IMG/VR virus record: IMGVR_UViG_3300042475_003206
Location: 1-62,810 of that record
Strand: one strand, 5' to 3'
DNA: 62,810 nucleotides
DNA from: a virus
Shown here: positions 27,767 to 36,053 of the stretch, piece after piece
How the letters are laid out: each line of letters begins with the position of its first letter
Position numbering within the stretch: the first letter of the stretch is position 1
Program-made: the position numbers and the translations under genes
Notes under the pieces: generated by a model
Database searches by the model: none
What the model saw: the letters and a program-made list of their open reading frames with translations, nothing else
What the model was told of the DNA's origin: nothing

Positions 27767-30334
27767 ATGGCATACATAATTAAAAATACTTCAGGTTTAG
27801 TTAACACACGAGTTACCGATACTGGTAGACAAAAATTGTCGGAGGGTAATTTTAATATTTCTTATTTTGCAATAGGGGATAGTGAAATTTCATACAACAC
27901 ATTACCACAAACCTACAATCAATCTGATACGGTAATTTTAGAGCCACAATTTAATTCACAAAACAACTCAGGGGTACCGGAATCAAATAGACAATATCTT
28001 AAATATCCTTATTTGGTGGATCAAGAACAAACAAACATATATGGTATACCATTTATGGATTCACAAGTAGAATCGGTTTTTAACCGAGCGGCCATGAGAG
28101 GGTTTTTTACAGGAAATACAAGTGCTACTACCGTAAATTGGAAAGCTTTAACGAATAATCAATACGTATCAACACCAAACTATGTTGTGGATATGTATTC
28201 TTTAAGTGGTTCTAACGAAATTAATGTCTATAGAATTGATTGTAATTCATTAAATAATACAACACCACAAATTGGAGATTTTATTACAATATATTATGAT
28301 GGATTGGCAAAAAATGATTGTAATTGTGTTGGATTCCCAACGCCTACACCGACACCAACACCAACGGCAACAATAGGAACAACACCAACACAAACTAATA
28401 CCCCCACCGCATCAAATACTAATTCTGATCCGTGTGCGTCACCAACGCCAACACCATCACCAACAAGAACCCCTTGTTTAACCCCATCACCAAGTGCGGC
28501 TTGTCCTTTACCGGAACCCCCAAGTTGTGAAAAAATGATGTTTAGTTGTTACCCAACACTTACATATAGAATCATAAATGTTTGTCAAGATAAACTTACA
28601 TTAGATAGATCAACACCTGATTATACAAATTTTTCAGTTGAGTGTATTGCAAGGGCATTAATTTATCCTCCAAAAATGACACCACTTTATGATAGTTTTA
28701 CCCCTGAACCTCATTGGAGTAAAAGTGTTATTGATTTTGAATCAGTTTGTGATACAGATCAATTTGATGTTAAAATTTGGAACATGAATATTCCTTGGAC
28801 TGAAAATCCGGCCGGACTTATTTCAACAATTTATGACGATTACACAAAATTTGGGTCAATTGCTTATATTGGACAAAAAGAATATTTAGGATATACTACA
28901 AGTGCTCAAACATCAACAGATGATGTTTATTATTATAATTCTTTTGGAGATAAAAAAGTTGTTACACCAAAAGAACAAAAAGCAATTGCCATTATTCACT
29001 ACACTAATCAAACAATTGATTTCTTTTATGGTGAAAAATTCGCAATGCAACCTTACGATAGTCAAAATCCTGAAAACACACAAGGACAAGCAAGAAATTT
29101 TAAATTATATATGCCAACTTTAATGTGGCATAAAAACACCGAATGTTGTTTTGGTCAAACATTCTATGTTGATCCACCTAATTTTGATGGTAAAAATCTA
29201 TTCCAAGTCCAATATACTAAATCGAATGTATCGTCAAACATGAATCAACCTGGTTTGAGATACTTTAACTTGTGGGATACATTTGCACAATCAAATGGTT
29301 TACCAAGTAGAATTGGAAAAGTATATCCTGATTCACAAATGATAGTTATTGATGATGAAGAAGTTGTTGCGGCTCTTTCATATAAATCAAATAGGAATTG
29401 GACATTACCGGCACCACAAATTTCTTTAATTACACCAAACACTTGTGGAACCTCAAATACAACCGGGGTTTTAACTGGTGGTTCAGAAACACTTTGGATA
29501 ACATATAGGTTATCAAATAATTATGATTTTACAAATTCACTACATTGTAATTATTACAGTAGTTTAGTTGGAACCGAAAATGTTTGCACACCGGACACAC
29601 CACAAAATGTTGCGGTTAGATTTGGTGGAGAATTTTATTGTTTGGTTCAACCAGGATACTCTCCAACAACAACTACAACAACATATAGTCCGTTAACGAC
29701 AACTACAACTAATAGTCCTGTTACAACAACTACAACAAACTATAGTCCGTTAACAACAACGACAACTAATAATCCTGTTACAACAACAACAACACATTGT
29801 CCAACTTGTATTGTTCCAACAGGTTTTTACGCCACACAATTTGAAGTGTTGGCACAAAAGACGTTAAATGGTGTGAGACCTAACCCAACACAATGGAAAC
29901 TTATAGATTTTACAGATCAAATAAGTGGTATGTTTGTCAATGGATATGTGACACAAGAATCGTTAACGGCAACAACTTTTGTTATTACTTCAGAAAATTA
30001 TTCGTCAGCCCCATTTTATAATTTAAATAATTATGTTGACTTAGTTCCTTTAAATACCACAACTCCAAAGTTAAATTTTGGTGATGAGTATTATTTTTAC
30101 GGTAGTTTAGAAACTGATATTCAAGCAACAATTTATGAAATGAAATATAAAATAAATCTAAGTTCAACCGAGTTTTTGGTTTCTCAAAACCCAACATGGA
30201 CTTTTGGAACTAAATCTTATGTTTCTGAAATTGCGTTATTAGACGAAAATAAAGATATTTTGGTTATGTCAAAATTACAGTCACCGGTTCTTAGACAAGG
30301 AATACAACAATATGTCGTAAAACTTGATTTGTAA
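27767..30334 (+). CDS. Tail fibre with two low-complexity linkers
   Basis: 855 residues. The N-terminus (TRVTDTGRQKLSEGNFNISY, FAIGDSEISY) looks like the virion-attachment end of a phage fibre. Residues about 190-250 form a PTPTPTPT and TNTPTAS stalk with cysteines. The middle (about 250-625) is a globular, aromatic domain. Residues about 633-680 are a threonine linker of TTTTTT blocks separated by YSPL, NSPV and NNPV, followed by HCPTC. The final 170 residues form a separate domain ending in RQGIQQYVVKLDL. A long distal fibre is likely. Linkers give sites for recombination with the other fibre genes. Confidence 0.83.
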   Translation: MAYIIKNTSGLVNTRVTDTGRQKLSEGNFNISYFAIGDSEISYNTLPQTYNQSDTVILEPQFNSQNNSGVPESNRQYLKYPYLVDQEQTNIYGIPFMDSQVESVFNRAAMRGFFTGNTSATTVNWKALTNNQYVSTPNYVVDMYSLSGSNEINVYRIDCNSLNNTTPQIGDFITIYYDGLAKNDCNCVGFPTPTPTPTPTATIGTTPTQTNTPTASNTNSDPCASPTPTPSPTRTPCLTPSPSAACPLPEPPSCEKMMFSCYPTLTYRIINVCQDKLTLDRSTPDYTNFSVECIARALIYPPKMTPLYDSFTPEPHWSKSVIDFESVCDTDQFDVKIWNMNIPWTENPAGLISTIYDDYTKFGSIAYIGQKEYLGYTTSAQTSTDDVYYYNSFGDKKVVTPKEQKAIAIIHYTNQTIDFFYGEKFAMQPYDSQNPENTQGQARNFKLYMPTLMWHKNTECCFGQTFYVDPPNFDGKNLFQVQYTKSNVSSNMNQPGLRYFNLWDTFAQSNGLPSRIGKVYPDSQMIVIDDEEVVAALSYKSNRNWTLPAPQISLITPNTCGTSNTTGVLTGGSETLWITYRLSNNYDFTNSLHCNYYSSLVGTENVCTPDTPQNVAVRFGGEFYCLVQPGYSPTTTTTTYSPLTTTTTNSPVTTTTTNYSPLTTTTTNNPVTTTTTHCPTCIVPTGFYATQFEVLAQKTLNGVRPNPTQWKLIDFTDQISGMFVNGYVTQESLTATTFVITSENYSSAPFYNLNNYVDLVPLNTTTPKLNFGDEYYFYGSLETDIQATIYEMKYKINLSSTEFLVSQNPTWTFGTKSYVSEIALLDENKDILVMSKLQSPVLRQGIQQYVVKLDL
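28341..28500 (+). repeat. Short Pro/Thr-coding repeat
   Basis: Imperfect ACACCAACN units coding [19 protein letters not shown] and SPTPTPSPT. Related to the longer stalk repeat at 24091-24437 in the same direction. Confidence 0.7.
29663..29802 (+). repeat. Threonine-linker repeat (ACAACT units)
   Basis: Four to five blocks of ACAAC and ACAACT coding for runs of five to six threonines, separated by TATAGTCCGTTA and AATAGTCCTGTT type spacers (YSPL, NSPV). The alternation YSPL, NSPV, YSPL, NNPV shows a higher-order period of about 66 bases. Confidence 0.75.
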
Positions 30335-30389
30335 GATAAACTACATTTTTTTTTATAATGTCTTATAATATTTAAATACCATTAAATTT

Positions 30390-30995
30390 ATGAATAAAAA
30401 TTTAAAAAACTCACCCAAAGTATTGGGATTAGACATCTCAACAAAAACAATTGGTTGGGCTTTATTTGACATCCAAACTAAAGAACTTTTAGAACTTACT
30501 CACATATCTCCAAGACCTAAGTTAGATAATGACAAAGACAAATTAAAAGAATTATTGGTAAAATCTGAAATTTTTGCCGAAAAATTAAAAGAATATAAAA
30601 ATCTTGGAATTGTTAGAATCGTAATAGAAGAACCCCTTTTAAATTCAAATAATGTTTATACGGTTCAAACCCTATTAAGATTCAATAGTTTTGTTTTTAA
30701 AGAAATATATAATATTTTAGGTATAGTGCCAGAATTCATATCTACGTATAATTCAAGAAAGTATGCGTTTCCTGATCTTATTAAAGAAAATGATAAAAAT
30801 AAATTTGTTTTATTTGGAGGATTACCAAAAAATATTGATAAAAAAATGATAATCTGGGAAAAAGTTGCTAAACTTGAGCCACAAATAAAATGGTTATACA
30901 CAAAAAATAATACTCTAAGAAAAGAAAATTTTGATCAAACAGATGCCTATACATGCGTATTGGGTCTTATGAGATTAAAAGAAATTTGGGTATAA
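30390..30995 (+). CDS. ruvC: RuvC-like Holliday junction resolvase
   Basis: 201 residues with the RNase H-fold pattern of RuvC-like junction endonucleases: VLGLDISTKTIGWALFD with Asp15, IVIEEPLL with a catalytic Glu near residue 80, and the C-terminal FDQTDAYTCVLG with the last acidic residue. RuvC-type enzymes cut four-way junctions in recombining or branched DNA and would replace T4 endonuclease VII (gp49) in freeing DNA for packaging. It stands alone at the end of the plus-strand fibre block, facing a minus-strand fibre cassette, with 23 bases between the two stops. Confidence 0.88.
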   Translation: MNKNLKNSPKVLGLDISTKTIGWALFDIQTKELLELTHISPRPKLDNDKDKLKELLVKSEIFAEKLKEYKNLGIVRIVIEEPLLNSNNVYTVQTLLRFNSFVFKEIYNILGIVPEFISTYNSRKYAFPDLIKENDKNKFVLFGGLPKNIDKKMIIWEKVAKLEPQIKWLYTKNNTLRKENFDQTDAYTCVLGLMRLKEIWV

Positions 30996-31018
30996 ATTAA
31001 TCGTTAAATTTCTTGTTT

Positions 31019-32290
31019 TTAACACACAAACGGTGATTGAATAATTGTAACATTCTGAGGATTGTTCGATGTTGGTGTTGTTGTTGAACATACTGGTATA
31101 GATGAGTATGGTGAAATTGATTGCGACGACTCACCATTACAATCTGTGTATCTAATACTTACTTTAGATGGGCTATTATTACTTGCGGTATATTTATATA
31201 ACACACACGGGGTCGCACTTGGAGTTGGTGTTGGTGTCATAGTTGGAGTCGTTGTTGGTGTTGGAGTTAGATTAGGTATACAATCTAAACAAGCTCCACT
31301 AACACTAGAACCAATTTCAGTTATAAGGACAATTGAGTCAACACCACTAATATTTTCAAATAGACCATCGTAAATAACACAATAACCTTGACCATTTATA
31401 GTTGCGTTATAAACATATCCTTCTTTTGCTTGTGTGGTTCCTGAAACTAAAACAAGATCCGAAGTGTAATAGTCAATACCTGTGAAACAATCTTTGAATT
31501 TTTTACTGTTAGCACATTGTATTATTTCATTAATGGAGTTAAATATTACTTCTCCTGAAAAATTACAACTATATGATAACATTGGTGTTGGTGTTGGGGT
31601 TGGTGATAGAGTTGGTGTTTGTGACGGTGATATATTTATCACAGAAACATTCATTGATAGTCCACCACAAATATTAGATACCGTTGGAGTTGGTGTTGGA
31701 GTTGGTGTTGGAGTATTTGTTGGAGTAGCACTAGGTGTTGAAGGTATGTAACAATCAAATATAGCGTCAAAATCAAAATTTTCACAAGGCGATGTTGTTG
31801 TGGTTGTTGTTATGCATATACCACCATACATAACAGTGTCGTCAAAATCGGGACATACAGAAGAGCTACCATAAGGACCAAATTGATCACAAGGGTTACT
31901 AAGAGTTTGGGATAAACACCACCTTGTTTCACCTGACGAATAGTAAATAACAAACCCTGTGGTTTGTCCTGTGAAATAAGAATTTACATCATAAGTTCCG
32001 GCATATTGGTAAGTATCGTTATAGATATTATCGTTTTGAATACAATAAAATTGGGTGCAATCACATGCTTCTATAAATTCAATCTTACCAGTTAAATCAG
32101 TCCCATATTTGGTTAAACCATCTGAAAAAGTTGCGGATACCAACTCAGTTCCTGTAGTACAAGCAACATCTGTATAAATTACCGTTCCTGATAACAAATC
32201 ATTACCATATAAGGTAGTTGTTAGTGCCGAAAAACACAGATTAACAAAATCAGTTCCAATTGAAAAATCACCTAAATTATTACAAGCCAT
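31019..32290 (-). CDS. Minus-strand Pro/Thr-rich fibre protein
   Basis: 423 residues, cysteine-rich. An N-terminal domain (about 1-160) ends with ICITTTTTTSPC. A first [10 protein letters not shown] stalk lies near residue 190, and a second and a third follow after short cysteine modules. The C-terminal module IRYTDCNG, then SIPVCSTTTP, matches the YTDCDG module of the fibre at 23872. It is one of only four minus-strand genes in the window and is embedded between plus-strand blocks. It starts one base after the stop of the upstream minus-strand gene at 32292, so the two form an operon. Possible alternative or inverted fibre cassette. Confidence 0.82.
   Translation of the reverse strand: MACNNLGDFSIGTDFVNLCFSALTTTLYGNDLLSGTVIYTDVACTTGTELVSATFSDGLTKYGTDLTGKIEFIEACDCTQFYCIQNDNIYNDTYQYAGTYDVNSYFTGQTTGFVIYYSSGETRWCLSQTLSNPCDQFGPYGSSSVCPDFDDTVMYGGICITTTTTTSPCENFDFDAIFDCYIPSTPSATPTNTPTPTPTPTPTVSNICGGLSMNVSVINISPSQTPTLSPTPTPTPMLSYSCNFSGEVIFNSINEIIQCANSKKFKDCFTGIDYYTSDLVLVSGTTQAKEGYVYNATINGQGYCVIYDGLFENISGVDSIVLITEIGSSVSGACLDCIPNLTPTPTTTPTMTPTPTPSATPCVLYKYTASNNSPSKVSIRYTDCNGESSQSISPYSSIPVCSTTTPTSNNPQNVTIIQSPFVC
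31214..31276 (-). repeat. Pro/Thr-coding repeat, opposite orientation
   Basis: Plus-strand GTTGGAGTTGGTGTTGG-type units, the reverse complement of the stalk repeat at 24091-24437. Together they form a pair of diverged inverted repeats about 7 kb apart. Confidence 0.7.
31583..31745 (-). repeat. Second and third Pro/Thr-coding repeats, opposite orientation
   Basis: Two GTTGGTGTTGG-rich patches (about 31583-31620 and 31681-31745) in the minus-strand fibre gene, separated by 60 bases of ordinary sequence. They code SQTPTLSPTPTPTP and [13 protein letters not shown]. Confidence 0.7.
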
Positions 32291-32291
32291 A

Positions 32292-32510
32292 CTAACTAAA
32301 AGTTTCTGTTACCACACAATCATTATCATCCACAACTTTCACCTCAAAGGAGGCCATACCATAAAAAACTGAAGGTAGGTCAAAAACATAAGGAATATCA
32401 CCACTATTAATGGTTGCAATATAAATACAAGTGGTAAAACCTGTATCGCAAGTATATACGTCAAATGGGCTTGCCCCTGAGAGTCCGTTTAATGTTATTT
32501 GTGTTGGCAT
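32292..32510 (-). CDS. Small cysteine module protein, paralogue of a fibre N-terminus
   Basis: 72 residues: MPTQITLNGLSGASPFDVYT, CxxxxxxC, IPYVFDLPSVF and VKVVDDNDC. Spacing and residues parallel the first 73 residues of the Pro/Thr fibre at 23872 ([29 protein letters not shown]). Here the module is a free-standing gene, possibly a fibre tip, adaptor or chaperone-like partner for the adjacent fibre. No signal peptide. It is the first gene of the minus-strand pair and has its own promoter-like element. Confidence 0.75.
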   Translation of the reverse strand: MPTQITLNGLSGASPFDVYTCDTGFTTCIYIATINSGDIPYVFDLPSVFYGMASFEVKVVDDNDCVVTETFS

Positions 32511-32517
32511 ATCAGTA

Positions 32518-32524
32518 ATAAATA
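32518..32524 (-). promoter_or_regulatory. TATTTAT element on the minus strand
   Basis: On the minus strand TATTTAT lies 7 bases before the ATG of the minus-strand gene, close to the 5-7 base spacing seen at four plus-strand genes. Its orientation follows the gene, which argues that the element is directional and functional. Confidence 0.45.
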
Positions 32525-32585
32525 TAAAAGAAACTAAAACTTTGTGTAGTTGATGTATTGAAACTTTATGATTATATTATAAGAG

Positions 32586-33485
32586 ATGGACGAGTTTGAT
32601 ACTATTGTTGAAATTATTAGTGAATTTTTGGGTGAACCAAAAAAAGTTTATGAAAATACTTCACAGGTGTCTTGGAATTGTCCAGTGTGTGATGAAGGTG
32701 GGAATAAAGGTAATTTAGAGGTTAATATAGAAAAGTCACTCTTTCATTGTTGGAGTTGTGGTGACTATGAGGGAACTCACGGGTCTTTGGGTAAGTTATT
32801 TGATAAATTTGGTAATAAGAAACAAAAGAAATTATATCAGGTATTAAAACCTGAAACCATAATAAAACGAGAGAGAAAGAAAAAAACATTAAAACTACCG
32901 GACAGATTTACACAATTTAAAGATTCAAGTAAGGTTTATCCAATTAGAAGACAAGCAATGAATTATCTAAATAGTCGTGGTATCACAGATGATATGATTG
33001 AAAGGTATGGTATTGGTTTTTGTGATAACGGAGACCACGCTGGTCGTATTGTAATTCCATCGTATAATAAAAAAGGAGAACTTAATTACTATATTGCAAG
33101 AAGTTGGGATCCAATGTCAAGGGCGAAATATAAGAACCCTGAAGCAGAAAAAGATAAAATTATATTTTGGGAAAATCTTATTGACTGGAACAAAGATATA
33201 TTTTTGGTTGAGGGTGCTTTTGATGGGTTATTTTTAGATAATGTAATCCCTTTGTTGGGTAAACACATGTCCGAACTTTTATTTGAAACAATATATATGA
33301 ATGCCAAAAGTAATGTTATTATTTGTTTGGATGCCGATGCATGGCAAAATGCGGTTAAACTTTACCACGAGTTAAATGGTGGTGAATTATGGGGTAGAAT
33401 AAAATTGGTTAAACTACCTGACAACAAGGATATCGCCGACCTAAGAGGTGAAATAAAAGATGAATATTATCATATAATAAAATAA
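32586..33485 (+). CDS. 61: DNA primase (DnaG/T4 gp61-like)
   Basis: Synthesises RNA primers for lagging-strand replication with the helicase at 1556-2944. 299 residues. The N-terminal zinc-binding domain has Cys32, Cys35, Cys55 and Cys58 (WNCPVC, FHCWSCG). A TOPRIM catalytic core has IFLVEGAFDG with the metal-binding Glu near residue 209, and IICLDADAW near residue 248. Between them a basic linker (KRERKKKTLKLP) is followed by the RNA-polymerase-like segment RRQAMNYLNSRGI. Size is close to T4 gp61 (342). The last base overlaps the start of the next gene (TAATG). Divergent from the minus-strand fibre pair, with 75 bases between. Confidence 0.92.
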   Translation: MDEFDTIVEIISEFLGEPKKVYENTSQVSWNCPVCDEGGNKGNLEVNIEKSLFHCWSCGDYEGTHGSLGKLFDKFGNKKQKKLYQVLKPETIIKRERKKKTLKLPDRFTQFKDSSKVYPIRRQAMNYLNSRGITDDMIERYGIGFCDNGDHAGRIVIPSYNKKGELNYYIARSWDPMSRAKYKNPEAEKDKIIFWENLIDWNKDIFLVEGAFDGLFLDNVIPLLGKHMSELLFETIYMNAKSNVIICLDADAWQNAVKLYHELNGGELWGRIKLVKLPDNKDIADLRGEIKDEYYHIIK

Positions 33486-34348
33486 TGGATTTAAAAAAAA
33501 TTGCACAAGAAATAAGAGACATCATCTCTGAAAGACAAAAAGAATTCCAACTTACCTTTGAGGAGGAAAGTCATAAATATACCATGTTGGACGATAAAGG
33601 TGATTTAAGAAGTGATTTTCCTTCTGTATCTAAAGTCATGAAACTTTTTTACGACGAGTTTCCAACTGAACAGGCGGCATTTAATAAGGCTGGTGGAGAT
33701 CCCGATGAGGCAGAAAGATTAGTCAATGAATGGGCGGAGTTAGGAAGAAAATCAGCTAACTTGGGGTCTCGTTGTCACTTCTTTTTAGAGGAACACACTC
33801 TTAAAGAGTTTGGGATTGATAAAGTGGTTCGTCAACCAATATTTGATTGTGATGCCGAACAAATCATCAAAAGTGATACTATGATAATTGCTGGTAAAAG
33901 ATATATTGAATTAATCAAAGAAAGAGGGTGCGTGTTGATTGATACTGAGATTGTTTTAGGGCACCCTGAACTTGGATATACCGGTCAACCCGATAAGGTA
34001 TGGTTGGTTATTGGAACAAACGGAAAGGTCGGTATTTTGATAACAGACTGGAAATCAAATAAGCCAAAAAACTTTGAGGTTACTCGTTATACAAAAAAAA
34101 TGAAAAAACCTTTTGAAGATTTACCTGACAACGCATTGGGTCACTATAACACTCAATTACCCTTTTATGGTAAACTAATTTTGAAAATGTTGGAAGGATC
34201 AAAATATGAAGACATACAACTTTTAGGTTGTATTATTGTGTTAATAACAGAAGAAAGAGAGTATCACGAACATCGAGTTTCTAAAAAAACTATAAATAAA
34301 ATTCTTGAAATGGATATAAAACAACATTTGACTAAACTTAAAAAATAA
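33485..34348 (+). CDS. PD-(D/E)XK (RecB-like) exonuclease
   Basis: 287 residues. The core shows the PD-(D/E)XK signature: ELGYTGQPDKVWLV (Asp in the PD position), then ILITDWKSNK (D-x-K) about 20 residues later, followed by the helix motif LGHYNTQLPFYGKLIL typical of RecB-family and Cas4-like nucleases. Upstream, LGSRCHFFLEEHTL contains the helix with a histidine often seen before the core. Probably a DNA exonuclease or end-trimming nuclease acting in replication or recombination. Its start overlaps the primase stop by one base, so it is coupled with the primase. Confidence 0.82.
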   Translation: MDLKKIAQEIRDIISERQKEFQLTFEEESHKYTMLDDKGDLRSDFPSVSKVMKLFYDEFPTEQAAFNKAGGDPDEAERLVNEWAELGRKSANLGSRCHFFLEEHTLKEFGIDKVVRQPIFDCDAEQIIKSDTMIIAGKRYIELIKERGCVLIDTEIVLGHPELGYTGQPDKVWLVIGTNGKVGILITDWKSNKPKNFEVTRYTKKMKKPFEDLPDNALGHYNTQLPFYGKLILKMLEGSKYEDIQLLGCIIVLITEEREYHEHRVSKKTINKILEMDIKQHLTKLKK

Positions 34349-34361
34349 ACTATTATTGAGT

Positions 34362-34451
34362 ATGGGAACTACAACTACACCAATTTGGTATACCAACACA
34401 AGTTGGGACACCACAACAATTAAAATAAATGTAAATTATATTATAAAATGA
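34362..34451 (+). CDS. Possible 29-residue leader ORF
   Basis: A short reading frame, MGTTTTPIWYTNTSWD then TTIKINVNYIIK, whose TGA stop overlaps the next gene's ATG as ATGA. The overlap suggests translational coupling or a leader peptide. The threonine-rich start also looks like a scrap of a fibre linker. No homology is claimed; it could be noise. Confidence 0.3.
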   Translation: MGTTTTPIWYTNTSWDTTTIKINVNYIIK

Positions 34452-34666
34452 GCGACGACATCATAAGACCAAAAATTAACTTGAAAGAACAAAAAACGAT
34501 CAAGTGTGAAAAATGTGAATCAAAATACTTCAAAGAAGTAACAATGTTAAAGAAAGTTCCTAAATTATTAACAGGAAGTCATGAAGACACAATTGTGCCA
34601 TTTCCTACATATATGTGTAATGAGTGTGGTTATGTGAATAAAGACTTTGAATTATTTATTGACTGA
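34448..34666 (+). CDS. Small zinc-ribbon protein
   Basis: 72 residues with two CxxC knuckles 33 residues apart (IKCEKCES and YMCNECGYVNKD), the arrangement of a zinc ribbon. The knuckle GYVNKDFELFID end resembles small transcription- or translation-associated ribbons. Probably binds nucleic acid or a protein partner; function unknown. Its TGA overlaps the next gene's ATG (TGATG). Confidence 0.75.
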   Translation: MSDDIIRPKINLKEQKTIKCEKCESKYFKEVTMLKKVPKLLTGSHEDTIVPFPTYMCNECGYVNKDFELFID

Positions 34667-34812
34667 TGAGATTAGGGGACATGACAATTAGTGAAGCTTA
34701 TCCACATCTTAAAATTGTGGCATTGGCGTATGATTTAAAATTAAACAGGGTTAAAGATTTTAAGTTTGCTAGACTTATCTTGGCCAATCTTTATAATAGA
34801 GAATCATGTTAA
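34666..34812 (+). CDS. Small unknown protein (48 residues)
   Basis: Reads MRLGDMTISEAYPHLKIV, then ALAYDLKLNRVKDFKFAR and LILANLYNRESC. Helical and basic. Both ends overlap neighbours: the ATG overlaps the zinc-ribbon stop by one base and the end overlaps the next ATG by seven bases. Such tight packing argues for a real gene. Function unknown. Confidence 0.6.
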   Translation: MRLGDMTISEAYPHLKIVALAYDLKLNRVKDFKFARLILANLYNRESC

Positions 34813-35042
34813 CATACAAAGAATTTTATATTTGGTTAGAGGGTTATCTTTATGGTAAACTTGAAAATAAACAGATTGATATATCACCAATTGTTGAAAA
34901 GATGAGCCATGTTAAGGAGGAAAAACATGAATCAATTAAAATCACACCATTTGAGAGAATACCAATTCCAATAAACCCAATTACAATAAACCCATTTTCA
35001 GAAGATGACGATTTGGGATATCCACCAAAAATAGTAATGTAA
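34806..35042 (+). CDS. Small unknown protein with Pro/Ile tail
   Basis: 78 residues. An aromatic helix (TYKEFYIWLEGYLYGKLE) is followed by a charged linker and an unusual tail with IPIPINPITINPF and an acidic EDDD. The N-terminal helix is the kind found in small phage proteins that bind a partner. No signal peptide or membrane segment. It ends two bases before the next ATG. Confidence 0.65.
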   Translation: MLTYKEFYIWLEGYLYGKLENKQIDISPIVEKMSHVKEEKHESIKITPFERIPIPINPITINPFSEDDDLGYPPKIVM

Positions 35043-35044
35043 TT

Positions 35045-35422
35045 ATGAAATCAAGTATAATATTAAACATCTTTTTGTTTTTTATTACATTCACATCTGT
35101 ATCTCAGATAATAGGAGCGACATATAAGCTTGATAGTATAGAAATTGCTCAATATGATTTACCGACAGAGGTGACATGGTATAACGCTAAAAGAGAGTGT
35201 AAAGAATTAGGTAAAGGTTGGAGATTACCAACTAAAGACGAATTAGAAAAAATGTATGAAAATAAGGACCTTATCGGTAATTTTGTTAATACTAATTATT
35301 GGAGTTCTACAGAGTATAGTTCTGATTATGTTTGGATGCAAGTGTTTACACACAAACTTATAGCAATAACCTTAAAAGAAGGTCATATTAATGCTAGAGC
35401 AGTTAAAACAATAAAACAATAA
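35045..35422 (+). CDS. Secreted DUF1566/Lcl-like C-type-lectin-fold protein
   Basis: 125 residues. An N-terminal signal peptide (hydrophobic IILNIFLFFITFTSV, residues 4-18) directs export. The rest matches the DUF1566 (Lcl C-terminal) pattern: WYNAKRECKELGKGWRLPTK, DELEKMY, YWSSTEY and a final NARAVKT. This family has a C-type-lectin-like or FGE-related fold and binds proteins or sugars at surfaces. Phage copies are rare cargo. It stands between a small unknown gene and a methyltransferase in a replication region, so it may be an accessory (moron) gene affecting the host surface. Role unproven. Confidence 0.78.
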   Translation: MKSSIILNIFLFFITFTSVSQIIGATYKLDSIEIAQYDLPTEVTWYNAKRECKELGKGWRLPTKDELEKMYENKDLIGNFVNTNYWSSTEYSSDYVWMQVFTHKLIAITLKEGHINARAVKTIKQ

Positions 35423-35432
35423 AATAATAAAA

Positions 35433-36053
35433 ATGACTAATTTAAAAAAAGTATTTACTGAAATATACGAAAGTAATTCTTGGACTAGTTCCGAAAGTAG
35501 GTCAGGACTTGGTTCTGAATTGCTTAGCACTGAAACAATACGAAAAGAACTACCAGAAGTATTTAAAAAATTCAACATTAAAAGTGTTTTGGATATACCA
35601 TGTGGGGATTTTAATTGGATGAATAATGTTGACTTAAAAGAGGTCCATTATATTGGTGCTGATATTGTGGAAAATATGATTGAGGACAACAAAAATAATT
35701 TTAAAGATTATGAATTTAAAGTTTTAGATATAACTGAAGACGATCTACCCGAAGTAGACTTAATTTTTGCTAGAGACATTTTAGGTCATTTTGATTATGA
35801 AAATATTGAAAAAACAATAAAAAACATAATTCGTAGTGGCAGTAAATATTTGTTAACAACTTCTTTTACAAAATGGGAATATAATGTAGACATAAAAAAT
35901 GGTGATTGGAGACCAATAAATTTAATGTTAAAACCATTTTTATTTAAACCAATTTATCTAATTAATGAAAATTGTTTTGAAGGAGATTTTCAATATAATG
36001 ACAAATGTCTTATATTATTTGACTTAAATAAACTTTATTGTGGATTAAAATGA
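35433..36053 (+). CDS. Class I SAM-dependent methyltransferase
   Basis: 206 residues. Motif I is VLDIPCGDFNWM near residue 50; motif II is YIGADIV; motif III/IV is LPEVDLIFARDILGHF; and WRPINLMLKPF is a late conserved block. The opening FTEIYESNSW with SRSGLGSELLSTE is characteristic of a class I methyltransferase family often found near bacterial surface-sugar genes. The substrate is therefore probably a small molecule or sugar rather than DNA, since NPPY is absent. Its TGA overlaps the gp47 ATG (ATGA). Confidence 0.82.
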   Translation: MTNLKKVFTEIYESNSWTSSESRSGLGSELLSTETIRKELPEVFKKFNIKSVLDIPCGDFNWMNNVDLKEVHYIGADIVENMIEDNKNNFKDYEFKVLDITEDDLPEVDLIFARDILGHFDYENIEKTIKNIIRSGSKYLLTTSFTKWEYNVDIKNGDWRPINLMLKPFLFKPIYLINENCFEGDFQYNDKCLILFDLNKLYCGLK

